Source of the DNA: Shewanellaceae bacterium UBA2521 | GTDB taxonomy: Bacteria > Pseudomonadota > Gammaproteobacteria > Enterobacterales > Shewanellaceae | Length of the DNA stretch: 16,897 nt | Assembly: GCA_002341165.1 (NCBI GenBank) | Contig: DDNL01000006.1 | Location: 63,592-80,488 of the forward strand | Direction of reading: 5' to 3' | Part shown: positions 1 to 7,372 of the stretch, piece after piece | Numbering within the stretch: position 1 is the stretch's first letter | Layout: each line of letters starts with the position of its first letter | Notes under the pieces: model-generated | Told to the model about the DNA's origin: nothing | Databases searched by the model: none | What the model saw: the letters and a program-made list of their open reading frames with translations, nothing else | Program-made: the position numbers and the translations under genes

Positions 1-23
1 TCTACCAATTCCGCCACTTCCGC
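1..23 (-). tRNA. tRNA-Leu, 5' end only (cut by window edge)
   Basis: Read on the minus strand, these bases begin GCGGAAGTGGCGGAATTGG and continue TAGA, the acceptor strand and D-arm start typical of a bacterial tRNA-Leu. The anticodon lies outside the window, so the isoacceptor is unknown. It follows the tRNA-Met gene after an 8-base spacer and is presumably co-transcribed with it. The amino acid call rests on resemblance of the first 23 bases to known tRNA-Leu genes. Confidence 0.8.
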
Positions 24-31
24 ATTGTATT

Positions 32-108
32 TGGTGGCTATGGCGGGACTTGAACCTGCGACCCCAGCATTATGAATGCTGTGCTCTAACCAGCTGAGCT
101 ACATAGCC
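32..108 (-). tRNA. tRNA-Met (elongator, anticodon CAT)
   Basis: The minus strand folds as a complete 77-base cloverleaf. The 7-bp acceptor stem is GGCTATG/CATAGCC with discriminator A and an encoded CCA end. The anticodon stem CAGCA/TGCTG holds a loop TTCATAA with anticodon CAT, and the T-loop is GGTTCAAGTCC. The sequence closely resembles E. coli elongator tRNA-Met. An initiator tRNA would have a mismatched first pair and three G-C pairs in the anticodon stem, which are absent. A CAT-anticodon tRNA-Ile (lysidine-modified) is the alternative and is less likely given the body sequence. Confidence 0.95.
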
Positions 109-139
109 TTAATACAAATACTCTTTAACGAGCTGGCGT

Positions 140-168
140 ATTATGCAAATTCAAGCTGATGAGGTCAA
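140..168 (-). promoter_or_regulatory. sigma70-type promoter of the tRNA-Met/tRNA-Leu unit
   Basis: On the minus strand, -35 TTGACC (168-163) and -10 CATAAT (145-140) are separated by exactly 17 bases. An AT-rich block (about 170-186) upstream of the -35 resembles an UP element. The bases just after the -10 read ACGCCAGC, a GC-rich discriminator like those of stringently controlled stable-RNA promoters. The expected start near 133 gives a leader of about 25 bases before the tRNA. The remaining spacer to ychF (169-383) shows nothing I can call a gene or a convincing terminator. Confidence 0.75.
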
Positions 169-383
169 CCCTTTTCCATTAAAAATCGCGATTAAAGCGC
201 GTAAATGCTTTCTTTTTGTTCAAAAATAGTCTCTTATCGAAACATGTAGCCCACTTTATACTCTTGGTGTAAGCATTGTGTTATATCTTGACCTGCTACA
301 CGCAAAGCATAATTTCAGCCGATAACAACAAGCCACCGCAAAAAAACGAACTCACAGTGACTTATTTTAACACTTATTCAAAA

Positions 384-1475
384 TTAAACGTTAAACCTAA
401 AGTGAATCACATCACCATCTTTAACAATATAATCTTTACCTTCTAAGCGCCACTTACCTTGCTCCTTCGCTCCAGCTTCACCTTGGCAACTGATATAATC
501 ATCATAGCCTATCAGTTCTGCACGAATAAAGCCTTTCTCAAAGTCCGTATGAATCTTACCCGCAGCTTGAGGCGCCGTAGATCCTACAGGCACAGTCCAT
601 GCGCGTACTTCTTTTACACCAGCGGTAAAATAAGTATGTAAATCAAGTAACTCATAACCTGCTCGAATCACGCGATCAAGTCCTGCTTCTTCCATACCTA
701 AATCAGCCATAAACTCTTTTCTATCTTCATCATCTAACTCAGATAATTCAGATTCAATTGCAGCACACACAGGTACCACAACAGCATTTTCCGCCTTTGC
801 AAAAGCTGTTAAAGCTTCTAGATGCGCATTGCCTTCAAAGCCGTCTTCAGCAACATTGGCAATGTACATTGTAGGTTTACGTGTGAGAAAATTAAGATAA
901 GCAATAGCTTTATCTTCTTCGGCAGTCAACTCCAGTGTACGTAACATACCTGCTTCTTCTAAGATAGGCAGACACTTTTCTAGAACCGTGATCTCAAACT
1001 TAGCATCTGCATCACCACCTTTAGCACGCTTTGCCAAACGCTGTAGAGCGCGCTCACAACTGTCTAGATCAGCAAGCGCTAATTCCGTATTGATGACATC
1101 TATATCTTCAAGTGGATTAACCTGACCTGCAACGTGCACAACATTTTCATCATCAAAACAACGTACAACATGACCTATCGCATCTGTTTCGCGGATATTA
1201 GCCAAAAACTGATTACCCAAGCCTTCACCTTTCGATGCCCCAGCGACTAAACCTGCAATATCAACAAACTCCATCGTAGTTGGAATCAAACGTTGTGGTT
1301 GCACTATGTCAGCCAAAGCTTGTAAGCGCAAATCAGGCACAGGTACCACACCTGTATTGGGTTCAATCGTACAAAAAGGAAAATTTGCAGCTTCTATACC
1401 TGCTTGAGTCAATGCATTAAATAAAGTTGATTTACCTACGTTAGGTAAACCCACAATGCCACATTTAAATCCCAT
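384..1475 (-). CDS. ychF: YchF, redox-responsive ribosome-binding ATPase (Obg-like OLA1 family)
   Basis: The 363-residue protein has the same length as E. coli YchF. YchF is a cytosolic P-loop NTPase of the Obg family that prefers ATP, binds ribosomes and affects oxidative stress response and translation initiation. The P-loop GLPNVGKS is at residues 9-16 and the G3 motif DIAG at 72-75. The usual G4 NKxD is replaced by NVAE, the change that explains ATP preference in this family. A TGS domain fills the C-terminus from about residue 280 to the end FRFNV. The open frame extends 12 codons upstream, but MGFKCGIVG is the family start and an AAGG ribosome-binding site lies 7 bases before that ATG. 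It follows pth by 10 bases, the common pth-ychF pairing, and its ribosome-binding site sits beside the pth stop codon. Confidence 0.97.
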   Translation of the reverse strand: MGFKCGIVGLPNVGKSTLFNALTQAGIEAANFPFCTIEPNTGVVPVPDLRLQALADIVQPQRLIPTTMEFVDIAGLVAGASKGEGLGNQFLANIRETDAIGHVVRCFDDENVVHVAGQVNPLEDIDVINTELALADLDSCERALQRLAKRAKGGDADAKFEITVLEKCLPILEEAGMLRTLELTAEEDKAIAYLNFLTRKPTMYIANVAEDGFEGNAHLEALTAFAKAENAVVVPVCAAIESELSELDDEDRKEFMADLGMEEAGLDRVIRAGYELLDLHTYFTAGVKEVRAWTVPVGSTAPQAAGKIHTDFEKGFIRAELIGYDDYISCQGEAGAKEQGKWRLEGKDYIVKDGDVIHFRFNV

Positions 1476-1485
1476 AACAAAACCT

Positions 1486-2094
1486 TTATTTTTCGTCGCT
1501 CGCAAGCGCATTAAATGAATGTAGACGGTTCATTGCTTGTGCAAGATCCGTTTTAAAACCTATTTCTGTTGCACGTACAGCCTCATCAATCGCATCTAAA
1601 GCTGCTTGATATTCTTTCTGCGGTGCTTTATTTAACACAAAATCAGCCACTTGTTTTTTATTGCCGGGATGGCCAATACCGATACGTAAGCGGTAAAACC
1701 CTTTCTGCTGCCCCAAGCAAGCAATAATATCTTTTAAGCCATTATGCCCGCCATGTCCACCACCTTGCTTAAACTTGGCCACACCAGGAGGTAAATCAAG
1801 TTCATCATGTGCAATTAAAATCTGTTCGGGTGCAATACGATAAAAGTGAGCCATAGCGAGCACAGACTTACCGCTGCAATTCATAAATTGAGTAGGAATC
1901 AACAAACGTACATCATGACCATACAAAGTCACGCGTGCTGTAAGGCCGAACATTTTTTTATCTTCAGTGAAGGTAGCACCTGCAAGCTGTGCAAGTTGTT
2001 CAACATACCAAGAGCCTGCATTATGTCTTGTTTGTGCATACTGAGCACCTGGATTGGCCAACCCAACAATTAAACGTATATCTTTCATGCTCAT
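1486..2094 (-). CDS. pth: peptidyl-tRNA hydrolase
   Basis: This enzyme releases tRNA from peptidyl-tRNAs that drop off the ribosome, recycling essential tRNA in the cytosol. The 202 residues match the usual length of about 195. Visible active-site residues are Asn14, His24 (the catalytic base, E. coli His20), Met71/Asn72 in the FMN segment and Asp97 (E. coli Asp93) in AHDELDLPPG. The stretches GGGHGGHNGLKD and RLRIGIGHPG are also typical. Two in-frame ATGs are possible, at 2094 and at 2088. Neither has a strong ribosome-binding site, and the second gives a start closer to E. coli MTIKLIVGLANPG. It is transcribed toward ychF and probably shares an mRNA with it. Confidence 0.97.
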   Translation of the reverse strand: MSMKDIRLIVGLANPGAQYAQTRHNAGSWYVEQLAQLAGATFTEDKKMFGLTARVTLYGHDVRLLIPTQFMNCSGKSVLAMAHFYRIAPEQILIAHDELDLPPGVAKFKQGGGHGGHNGLKDIIACLGQQKGFYRLRIGIGHPGNKKQVADFVLNKAPQKEYQAALDAIDEAVRATEIGFKTDLAQAMNRLHSFNALASDEK

Positions 2095-2141
2095 TTTATA
2101 TGTCTATCTTGTCTATCACTTCAAAAACTAAATAAGTTTCT

Positions 2142-2150
2142 ATTCTAACA
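2142..2150 (-). promoter_or_regulatory. possible extended -10 promoter for pth-ychF
   Basis: In the 72-base spacer between ubiF and pth the minus strand reads TGTTAGAAT, a TGn-extended -10 (TAGAAT at 2147-2142). It would start transcription about 40 bases before pth. I see no good -35 element at the right distance, so this is a weak call. Read-through from ubiF is the alternative. Confidence 0.3.
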
Positions 2151-2166
2151 CTTTCTTATAGGTTAA

Positions 2167-3339
2167 TTAAGTTAAACCAACAGCGTATTTGAGTAAATGA
2201 TGTTTGATAGGACCTGATTTTGCCGCACATTTCAAAGAAAACTGACGCAATTTACGCACCCAAGGCAAATTCACTTTAAAGCCTTGATAAAAAACGTCCA
2301 TCGTTGACATCATCAACAAATTATCTCGATAACGCAGCTGATGGTAAGGTTTGAAGCTTGCTTCACTGAACACCTGCTGTCCTTTGTTTTGTGCCTGAGT
2401 GATCACATCTAATAAAACTTTTAAATCTTTGAAACCTAAGTTGACACCTTGGCCAGCCAAAGGATGAATACTGTGCGCAGCATCACCGATAAGCAATGTC
2501 CGCGGCGCCACATATTGTCTTGCATGTTGGCGCGTTAAACCAAAAAACGCTCGGTTTTGTATCGAAATATCACCCAAGCGTTCGGGAAATGCGTGCATGA
2601 TTTCACGGCGTAATACTGCATCAGGTAAGCTTTTTAACTGCTGAACCTGATCAGGCTTGGCATACCAAACAAGAGAAGCACTGTCATCAGCCAAAGGCAA
2701 ATAAGCTCTCGCACCTTCAGGTGTAAACTGCTGCCATGTGGTCTGCTGTTCAGGATATTGTGTGCGCACACTGACCACTAAAGCAGCTTGATCATAACCT
2801 TTTCCAGATACAGCAATACTTGCTTTTTGCCGAATTAAAGAGTGCATGCCATCAGCACCAATCACCCATTTTGCTGCAAGAGTTTCACCGTCTTCCAGCT
2901 CAATAACGACCTGTTCAGGTTGCCAAGTCATCTCACGGATACTCTGCCCAGACCAAAGCTTAATCTGATCATAGTGCTCAAATTGATGCCATAAACCTAA
3001 CTGAACCAAACGGTTTTCAACAAAGTGTCCTAAATAAGGTAAGCCTGCATCAGGAGCAGAAAAGCGTAACACTTGATCAGGACGCTCGAAGGCTTCAAGG
3101 TGTTTATAAGTGCGTATACGTTGCTTGCGTATCCAAGACCAAGCGCCTAAACGCTCAAGCATCAACTCCGAAGCAAAACTAAGTGCCGAAACACGCATAT
3201 CAAAAGGCTGGAGTGCATCAAAAGGCTGTGGTGGCTTTGCTTCAATCAAAGCAACGGAAAAACCAAGCTGAGCCAAGCCTACCGCAGTTGCGCTGCCAAT
3301 CATGCCGGCTCCATGTATTACAAAATCAAATTGTTGCAT
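2167..3339 (-). CDS. ubiF: UbiF, FAD-dependent 3-demethoxyubiquinol 3-hydroxylase
   Basis: This is a UbiH/UbiF/COQ6-family flavoprotein monooxygenase of 390 residues that adds a ring hydroxyl in ubiquinone synthesis. Near the N-terminus is the dinucleotide-binding motif GAGMIG (GxGxxG). The mid-protein motif VIGADGMHS and the C-terminal FAD motif LIGDAAHSIHPLAGQG follow with typical spacing. Choice of ubiF over ubiH, ubiI or visC rests on similarity to E. coli UbiF, for example TWQQFTPEGARAYLPL and a C-terminal LKYAVGL, and on its position divergent from miaB, as in E. coli. The frame opens at a TTG four codons upstream, but the ATG at 3339 gives the family length and has a GAG-type site just before it. 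Confidence 0.9.
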   Translation of the reverse strand: MQQFDFVIHGAGMIGSATAVGLAQLGFSVALIEAKPPQPFDALQPFDMRVSALSFASELMLERLGAWSWIRKQRIRTYKHLEAFERPDQVLRFSAPDAGLPYLGHFVENRLVQLGLWHQFEHYDQIKLWSGQSIREMTWQPEQVVIELEDGETLAAKWVIGADGMHSLIRQKASIAVSGKGYDQAALVVSVRTQYPEQQTTWQQFTPEGARAYLPLADDSASLVWYAKPDQVQQLKSLPDAVLRREIMHAFPERLGDISIQNRAFFGLTRQHARQYVAPRTLLIGDAAHSIHPLAGQGVNLGFKDLKVLLDVITQAQNKGQQVFSEASFKPYHQLRYRDNLLMMSTMDVFYQGFKVNLPWVRKLRQFSLKCAAKSGPIKHHLLKYAVGLT

Positions 3340-3372
3340 ACGCTCACTCAAAACTATTTTTTAGTGCAACTA

Positions 3373-3401
3373 AGCATACCATTGAGACTCGATAAAGCCA
3401 A
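3373..3401 (-). promoter_or_regulatory. predicted ubiF promoter
   Basis: On the minus strand, -35 TTGGCT (3401-3396) and -10 TATGCT (3378-3373) are 17 bases apart, and TG stands one base before the -10 (extended -10). The inferred start near 3366 gives a short leader of about 27 bases. The site lies in the 199-base divergent spacer between ubiF and miaB. Confidence 0.5.
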
Positions 3402-3467
3402 AGTTTAGATAAATTTTCCACTTGTTTTCAGCCTTACCGTGACTAAATAGGGTTATTTTGTAGCGAT

Positions 3468-3495
3468 TTGCACTTAAAAAAGGTAAAATGATAAA
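3468..3495 (+). promoter_or_regulatory. weak candidate promoter for the miaB-lnt operon
   Basis: TTGCAC (3468-3473) and GATAAA (3490-3495) are separated by 16 bases, about 45 bases before the miaB ATG. Each hexamer matches the consensus only partly, and a second -10-like TAAAAT (3484-3489) lacks a partner. Some promoter is expected here because miaB heads the plus-strand gene train, but the exact site is uncertain. Confidence 0.3.
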
Positions 3496-3538
3496 CCAAT
3501 ACATCCCAAATTTTATTCACTCTTGTTAATGATTGAAC

Positions 3539-4969
3539 ATGACTAAAAAATTACATATTAAAACTTGGGGCTGTCAAATGAATGAGTATGACTCAGCGAA
3601 AATGGCTGAACTACTCGACGACACCCATGGTTACCAAGAAACAGAGCATCCTGAAGAAGCTGACGTTTTGCTGCTTAACACCTGTTCCATTCGTGAGAAA
3701 GCGCAAGAAAAAGTCTTTCATCAGCTAGGACGTTGGAAAAATCTCAAACAAAAGAAGCCAGGCCTCATTATTGGTGTAGGTGGTTGTGTCGCATCTCAAG
3801 AAGGGCGCGCTATCCGTGAACGAGCTCCTTTTGTTGATCTCGTTTTTGGACCACAAACATTGCATCGCTTGCCGGAGATGATTCAAAAGATTCAGCAAGG
3901 CGAAAAAGCTGTAGTTGATACAAGCTTTCCTGAAATAGAAAAATTTGATCGCCTGCCTGAGCCTAAAGCAGAAGGTCCTACAGCATTCGTATCCATTATG
4001 GAAGGTTGTAGTAAATACTGTTCTTTTTGTGTTGTTCCTTATACACGAGGAGAAGAAATCAGCCGACCTTTAGATGATGTCTTGTATGAAATCGCGCAAC
4101 TTGCTGAACAAAATGTACGAGAAGTGAATTTGCTTGGCCAAAACGTGAATGCATATCGCGGTGTGATGCACGATGGTGAAATATGTAGCTTCGCGCACCT
4201 TTTACGTTATGTAGCCTCAATTGATGGCATTGATCGTATTCGTTATACCACCAGCCATCCTCTTGAATTTACGCAAGATATTATCGATGCATATGCAGAT
4301 GTGCCTGAACTGGTTGATTTTCTACACTTGCCTGTTCAAAGTGGTTCTGATCGCATTCTCACGCTCATGAAGCGTCCTCATACAGCACTAGAGTATAAGT
4401 CGATTATACGTCGGCTCAAAAAAGTACGTCCTCATTTGCATTTAAGCTCAGACTTTATTATTGGCTTCCCCGGTGAAACCAACGAAGACTTCCAAGCTAC
4501 AATGAAGCTTATTGAAGATGTTCAATTTGATCAAAGCTTTAGCTTTATCTATAGTGCTCGTCCTGGCACACCTGCTGCGGATTTACCTGATGATGTGCCT
4601 GAAACAGAAAAGAAAAAGCGTCTTTACATTCTACAAGAGCGCATCAATCAAAATGCGATGATGTACAGTCGTCGTATGCAAGACACTGTACAGCGTGTTT
4701 TAGTTGAAGGCCCATCGAAAAAGAATCCTATGGAACTTTGTGGCCGTACCGAGAACAATCGTATTGTTAACTTTGAAGGCCAGCCTACTATGGTAGGTCA
4801 GTTTGTGGATATTGAAATTACCGAAGCAAGACCAAACTCACTCAGAGGTAAAGTCATTCGCTCTGAGGCCGACATGGATCTTAGGAAAGACTTACATCCA
4901 AGTGAACTCCTGTCACAGCGCACTGCTGTCGATGAGTTAGGTGTGGGTACTTTTAGTCCATCAATCTAA
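3539..4969 (+). CDS. miaB: MiaB, tRNA-2-methylthio-N6-dimethylallyladenosine synthase
   Basis: MiaB is a radical-SAM methylthiotransferase that converts i6A37 to ms2i6A37 in tRNAs reading UNN codons. The 476 residues align closely with E. coli MiaB (474). The N-terminal methylthiotransferase domain carries cluster cysteines at 12, 49 and 83. The radical-SAM motif CSKYCSFC supplies cysteines at 157, 161 and 164, the same positions as in E. coli. The protein ends with a TRAM-type RNA-binding region (about 378-441) and the tail LGVGTF. The frame opens two codons earlier at a TTG, but the ATG at 3539 reproduces the E. coli start MTKKLHIKTWGCQ. No strong ribosome-binding site is visible. It leads the operon with ybeZ, ybeY, ybeX and lnt. 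Confidence 0.97.
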   Translation: MTKKLHIKTWGCQMNEYDSAKMAELLDDTHGYQETEHPEEADVLLLNTCSIREKAQEKVFHQLGRWKNLKQKKPGLIIGVGGCVASQEGRAIRERAPFVDLVFGPQTLHRLPEMIQKIQQGEKAVVDTSFPEIEKFDRLPEPKAEGPTAFVSIMEGCSKYCSFCVVPYTRGEEISRPLDDVLYEIAQLAEQNVREVNLLGQNVNAYRGVMHDGEICSFAHLLRYVASIDGIDRIRYTTSHPLEFTQDIIDAYADVPELVDFLHLPVQSGSDRILTLMKRPHTALEYKSIIRRLKKVRPHLHLSSDFIIGFPGETNEDFQATMKLIEDVQFDQSFSFIYSARPGTPAADLPDDVPETEKKKRLYILQERINQNAMMYSRRMQDTVQRVLVEGPSKKNPMELCGRTENNRIVNFEGQPTMVGQFVDIEITEARPNSLRGKVIRSEADMDLRKDLHPSELLSQRTAVDELGVGTFSPSI

Positions 4970-4976
4970 TCAGCTT

Positions 4977-4983
4977 AGAGGTG
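4977..4983 (+). promoter_or_regulatory. ribosome-binding site that fixes the ybeZ start at a TTG
   Basis: AGAGGTG lies 5 bases before an in-frame TTG at 4989 and just after the miaB stop (4967-4969). The only other in-frame start upstream is a GTG at 4941 inside miaB, without such a site. Starting at 4989 also gives the N-terminus expected for the family. Confidence 0.65.
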
Positions 4984-4988
4984 CTTCT

Positions 4989-5999
4989 TTGAGCCATTTA
5001 ATTCAAATAGAACTCGAGCTAGAGCCTGTAGAGGGACGCCGTCTTGCGTCTCTTTGCGGTCCTTTAGACGCAAACTTAGAGCAAGTTGAACAAGGGCTTT
5101 CGGTTGAAATCAATCATAGAGACAACCGTTTTTATATTCATGGTGAAACGCAGCAAGCTCATGCCGCTAAAAAACTATTACAAGAGCTTTATCTGGAGAC
5201 ACAGCCTATAAGAGGCCGTATTCCTCCTTTAGAGCCGGAACAAATTCACTTAGCTATGCAAGAAATTAACACCCTTTCATCTAAAATGCCTCAAACAAGG
5301 CCACACAAAACCGATATTCAAATCAAAACTAAAGCAGGTCTTATCAAACCACGCAATCAGCATCAAACAGCCTATATGCAAAATATCATGTCACATGATA
5401 TTAGCTTTGGTATAGGGCCTGCGGGAACGGGCAAAACATATTTAGCCGTTGCTGCCGCTGTAGATGCATTGGAGCGTCAAGAGGTACGTCGCATTTTGCT
5501 CACACGCCCAGCGGTCGAGGCGGGTGAAAAGTTGGGTTTCTTGCCTGGTGACTTGAGCCAAAAAGTCGATCCTTATCTACGACCTTTATACGATGCCTTG
5601 TTCGAAATGCTCGGCTTTGAAAAAGTCGAAAAGTATATCGAACGTAACATTATTGAGGTTGCACCTCTTGCTTATATGCGCGGACGTACGCTCAATGATG
5701 CTTTTGTCATTCTCGATGAATCGCAAAATACAACCATTGAGCAGATGAAAATGTTCCTTACACGTATTGGCTTTAGCAGCCAAGCTGTAATTACAGGTGA
5801 TATCACTCAAGTCGATTTACCTAAAAATCAAAAATCAGGACTCAAACATGCTATAGAAGTATTACAGGATCTTGATGACATCAGCTTCAATTTTTTTGAT
5901 GCTAAAGACGTAGTACGCCATCCATTGGTCGCTCATATTGTCGATGCTTATGAGCAACATGATAAAAAAGAACAACAACGAAAAGAGCACAAAAAATAA
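4989..5999 (+). CDS. ybeZ: YbeZ, PhoH-like P-loop ATPase
   Basis: The 336-residue protein is a PhoH-family cytosolic ATPase that partners with the endoribonuclease YbeY in RNA metabolism and ribosome maturation. An N-terminal KH-like region (roughly 1-75) precedes the ATPase domain. That domain has Walker A GPAGTGKT at 143-150, Walker B VILDES at 240-245 and the conserved segment TRPAVEAGEKLGFLPGD. The C-terminus is short and highly charged, rich in Lys, Glu and Gln. The start is most likely TTG, supported by a strong ribosome-binding site and by alignment of IELELEPVEGRRLASLCG with the E. coli N-terminus. It lies 19 bases after miaB and its stop is one base from ybeY, which argues for translational coupling. 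Confidence 0.95.
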   Translation: MSHLIQIELELEPVEGRRLASLCGPLDANLEQVEQGLSVEINHRDNRFYIHGETQQAHAAKKLLQELYLETQPIRGRIPPLEPEQIHLAMQEINTLSSKMPQTRPHKTDIQIKTKAGLIKPRNQHQTAYMQNIMSHDISFGIGPAGTGKTYLAVAAAVDALERQEVRRILLTRPAVEAGEKLGFLPGDLSQKVDPYLRPLYDALFEMLGFEKVEKYIERNIIEVAPLAYMRGRTLNDAFVILDESQNTTIEQMKMFLTRIGFSSQAVITGDITQVDLPKNQKSGLKHAIEVLQDLDDISFNFFDAKDVVRHPLVAHIVDAYEQHDKKEQQRKEHKK

Positions 6000-6000
6000 C

Positions 6001-6462
6001 ATGTCTATTGATTTATACATTCAGCGCATCATCGAGCAGCAAGAACAACCTAGTGATGCTGAGATTCTTAAATGGGTCAAAACTGCCATTGGTGCGCACC
6101 GCTCTGAAGTCGAGATGACCATCCGTATTACTGATAAACATGAAATACAATATCTCAACCATGAATACCGCCAAAAGAATAAGCCCACAAACGTCTTAGC
6201 TTTCCCTCTTGAGCAGCATGAAGACTTGCCTATACCTTTATTAGGTGATTTAGTCGTCTGCGCTGAAGTGATTGAAGAAGAAGCCAAAGAACAAAATAAA
6301 GATATGATTGCGCACTGGGCACATATAATTATTCATGGTACCTTGCATTTACTCGGCTATGACCATATAGAAGATAAAGAAGCTGAAGAAATGGAAAGCT
6401 TAGAAACAACACTGATGCAGCAACTGGGTTACAATAATCCTTATGCTGATGACGAAATTTAA
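6001..6462 (+). CDS. ybeY: YbeY, endoribonuclease for 16S rRNA 3'-end maturation
   Basis: YbeY is a small zinc-dependent endoribonuclease needed for 16S rRNA 3' processing and 70S quality control. The 153 residues match the family (E. coli 155). The zinc-binding motif HGTLHLLGYDH places the three histidines at 112, 116 and 122, and the conserved catalytic-region arginine is Arg57 in EYRQKNKPTNVL. The open frame extends back into ybeZ, but the ATG at 6001, one base after the ybeZ stop, is the family start. Its ribosome-binding site is weak, as expected for a coupled gene. Its partner ATPase is encoded immediately upstream. Confidence 0.97.
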   Translation: MSIDLYIQRIIEQQEQPSDAEILKWVKTAIGAHRSEVEMTIRITDKHEIQYLNHEYRQKNKPTNVLAFPLEQHEDLPIPLLGDLVVCAEVIEEEAKEQNKDMIAHWAHIIIHGTLHLLGYDHIEDKEAEEMESLETTLMQQLGYNNPYADDEI

Positions 6463-6477
6463 TTTATTAAGAGACCT

Positions 6478-7341
6478 ATGACCCTATCAACTATGAGTGA
6501 CGATAAACCTCCCTCTCAGAAAAAAAATTTAATCTCTCGCATAAAACAACTTATGCAAGGCGAGCCTCAAAGTACAAAAGAACTTGAAGCCGTTATTAAA
6601 AAAGCGAAAAAGCGCGATGTGATTACCGAAGACACCAAAGAAATGATTCAAGGTGTACTAGATGTAACCACACTCAAGGTACGTGATGTCATGATTCCTC
6701 GATCGCAAATCGTCGCTATTCAGAAAAATCTTACTTTACCTGAAATTATCCAAAAGGTCGTACATACCACGCACTCCCGCTTTCCTGTCATTCATGACGA
6801 TAAAGATCACATTGAAGGTATTTTACTCGCAAAAGACTTGCTCAAACATAGCTTCAATCATCCTGAACTGGATTTTGAGCTTCGCGATATCATCAGACCT
6901 GCGGTCGTTGTGCCTGAAAGTAAAAGAGTCGATGTGCTTCTTAAAGAGTTTCGCTCTAAACGTTATCACATGGCTATTGTTGTAGATGAGTATGGCGGAG
7001 TATCGGGCCTTATCACCATTGAAGATATTCTAGAAGAAATCGTCGGTGATATTGAGGATGAATACGACTTAGCTCCCGAACAAAAAAACTACATCAAAAA
7101 AGTCAGCAAAAACCAGTTTCATATTGATGCACTCACACCCATAGAAGAATTTAATACATTACTGAACACACAGCTCAGTGATGAAGAGTTTGATACTATT
7201 GGTGGCCTAGTGGCTCATGCATTCGGACACTTGCCACAAACCGGAGAAAGTATTACGCTAGAAAAACTAGTCTTCACGGTTCTCAAAGCAGATACACGAA
7301 GGATTATAAAACTCGATGTTCGAATCAACCCAACAGGATAA
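6478..7341 (+). CDS. ybeX: YbeX (CorC), CBS-domain protein
   Basis: The 287-residue protein belongs to the CorC/HlyC group: two CBS domains (about 70-200) followed by a C-terminal CorC_HlyC domain (about 210-285). E. coli YbeX was linked to magnesium/cobalt efflux through CorA and more recently to ribosome metabolism. The segments RDVMIPRSQ, HSRFPVI, VVVPESKRVD, KRYHMAIVVDEYGGVSGL and FDTIGGLV match the family. No membrane segment is present, so it is cytosolic or peripheral. The ATG at 6478 has AAGAG 4 bases upstream. A second ATG at 6493 gives the E. coli-like start MSDD and cannot be excluded. It follows ybeY by 15 bases. Confidence 0.95.
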   Translation: MTLSTMSDDKPPSQKKNLISRIKQLMQGEPQSTKELEAVIKKAKKRDVITEDTKEMIQGVLDVTTLKVRDVMIPRSQIVAIQKNLTLPEIIQKVVHTTHSRFPVIHDDKDHIEGILLAKDLLKHSFNHPELDFELRDIIRPAVVVPESKRVDVLLKEFRSKRYHMAIVVDEYGGVSGLITIEDILEEIVGDIEDEYDLAPEQKNYIKKVSKNQFHIDALTPIEEFNTLLNTQLSDEEFDTIGGLVAHAFGHLPQTGESITLEKLVFTVLKADTRRIIKLDVRINPTG

Positions 7342-7372
7342 ACTTCATACTGTAGGAGCTTATGTCTCTGAT

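Noticed and set aside
121..129. Plus-strand match to the boxA antitermination core (ctctttaac)
   Set aside because: The tRNA transcript reads the other strand, where the match is poorer (GCTCGTTAAAG). Orientation is wrong for a role in the tRNA leader.
288..315. Plus-strand TTGACC followed 16 bases later by TAATTT, like a promoter
   Set aside because: It would transcribe antisense into the 3' end of ychF with no gene to express, and the -10 is poor.
341..359. Run of seven T after ychF on the minus strand, like a terminator tail
   Set aside because: The only nearby palindrome (TCACTGTGA) has a one-base loop and cannot form a hairpin.
6021..6287. 88-codon open frame on the minus strand opposite ybeY
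   Set aside because: Shadow of ybeY; Ser- and Cys-rich translation with no ribosome-binding site of note.
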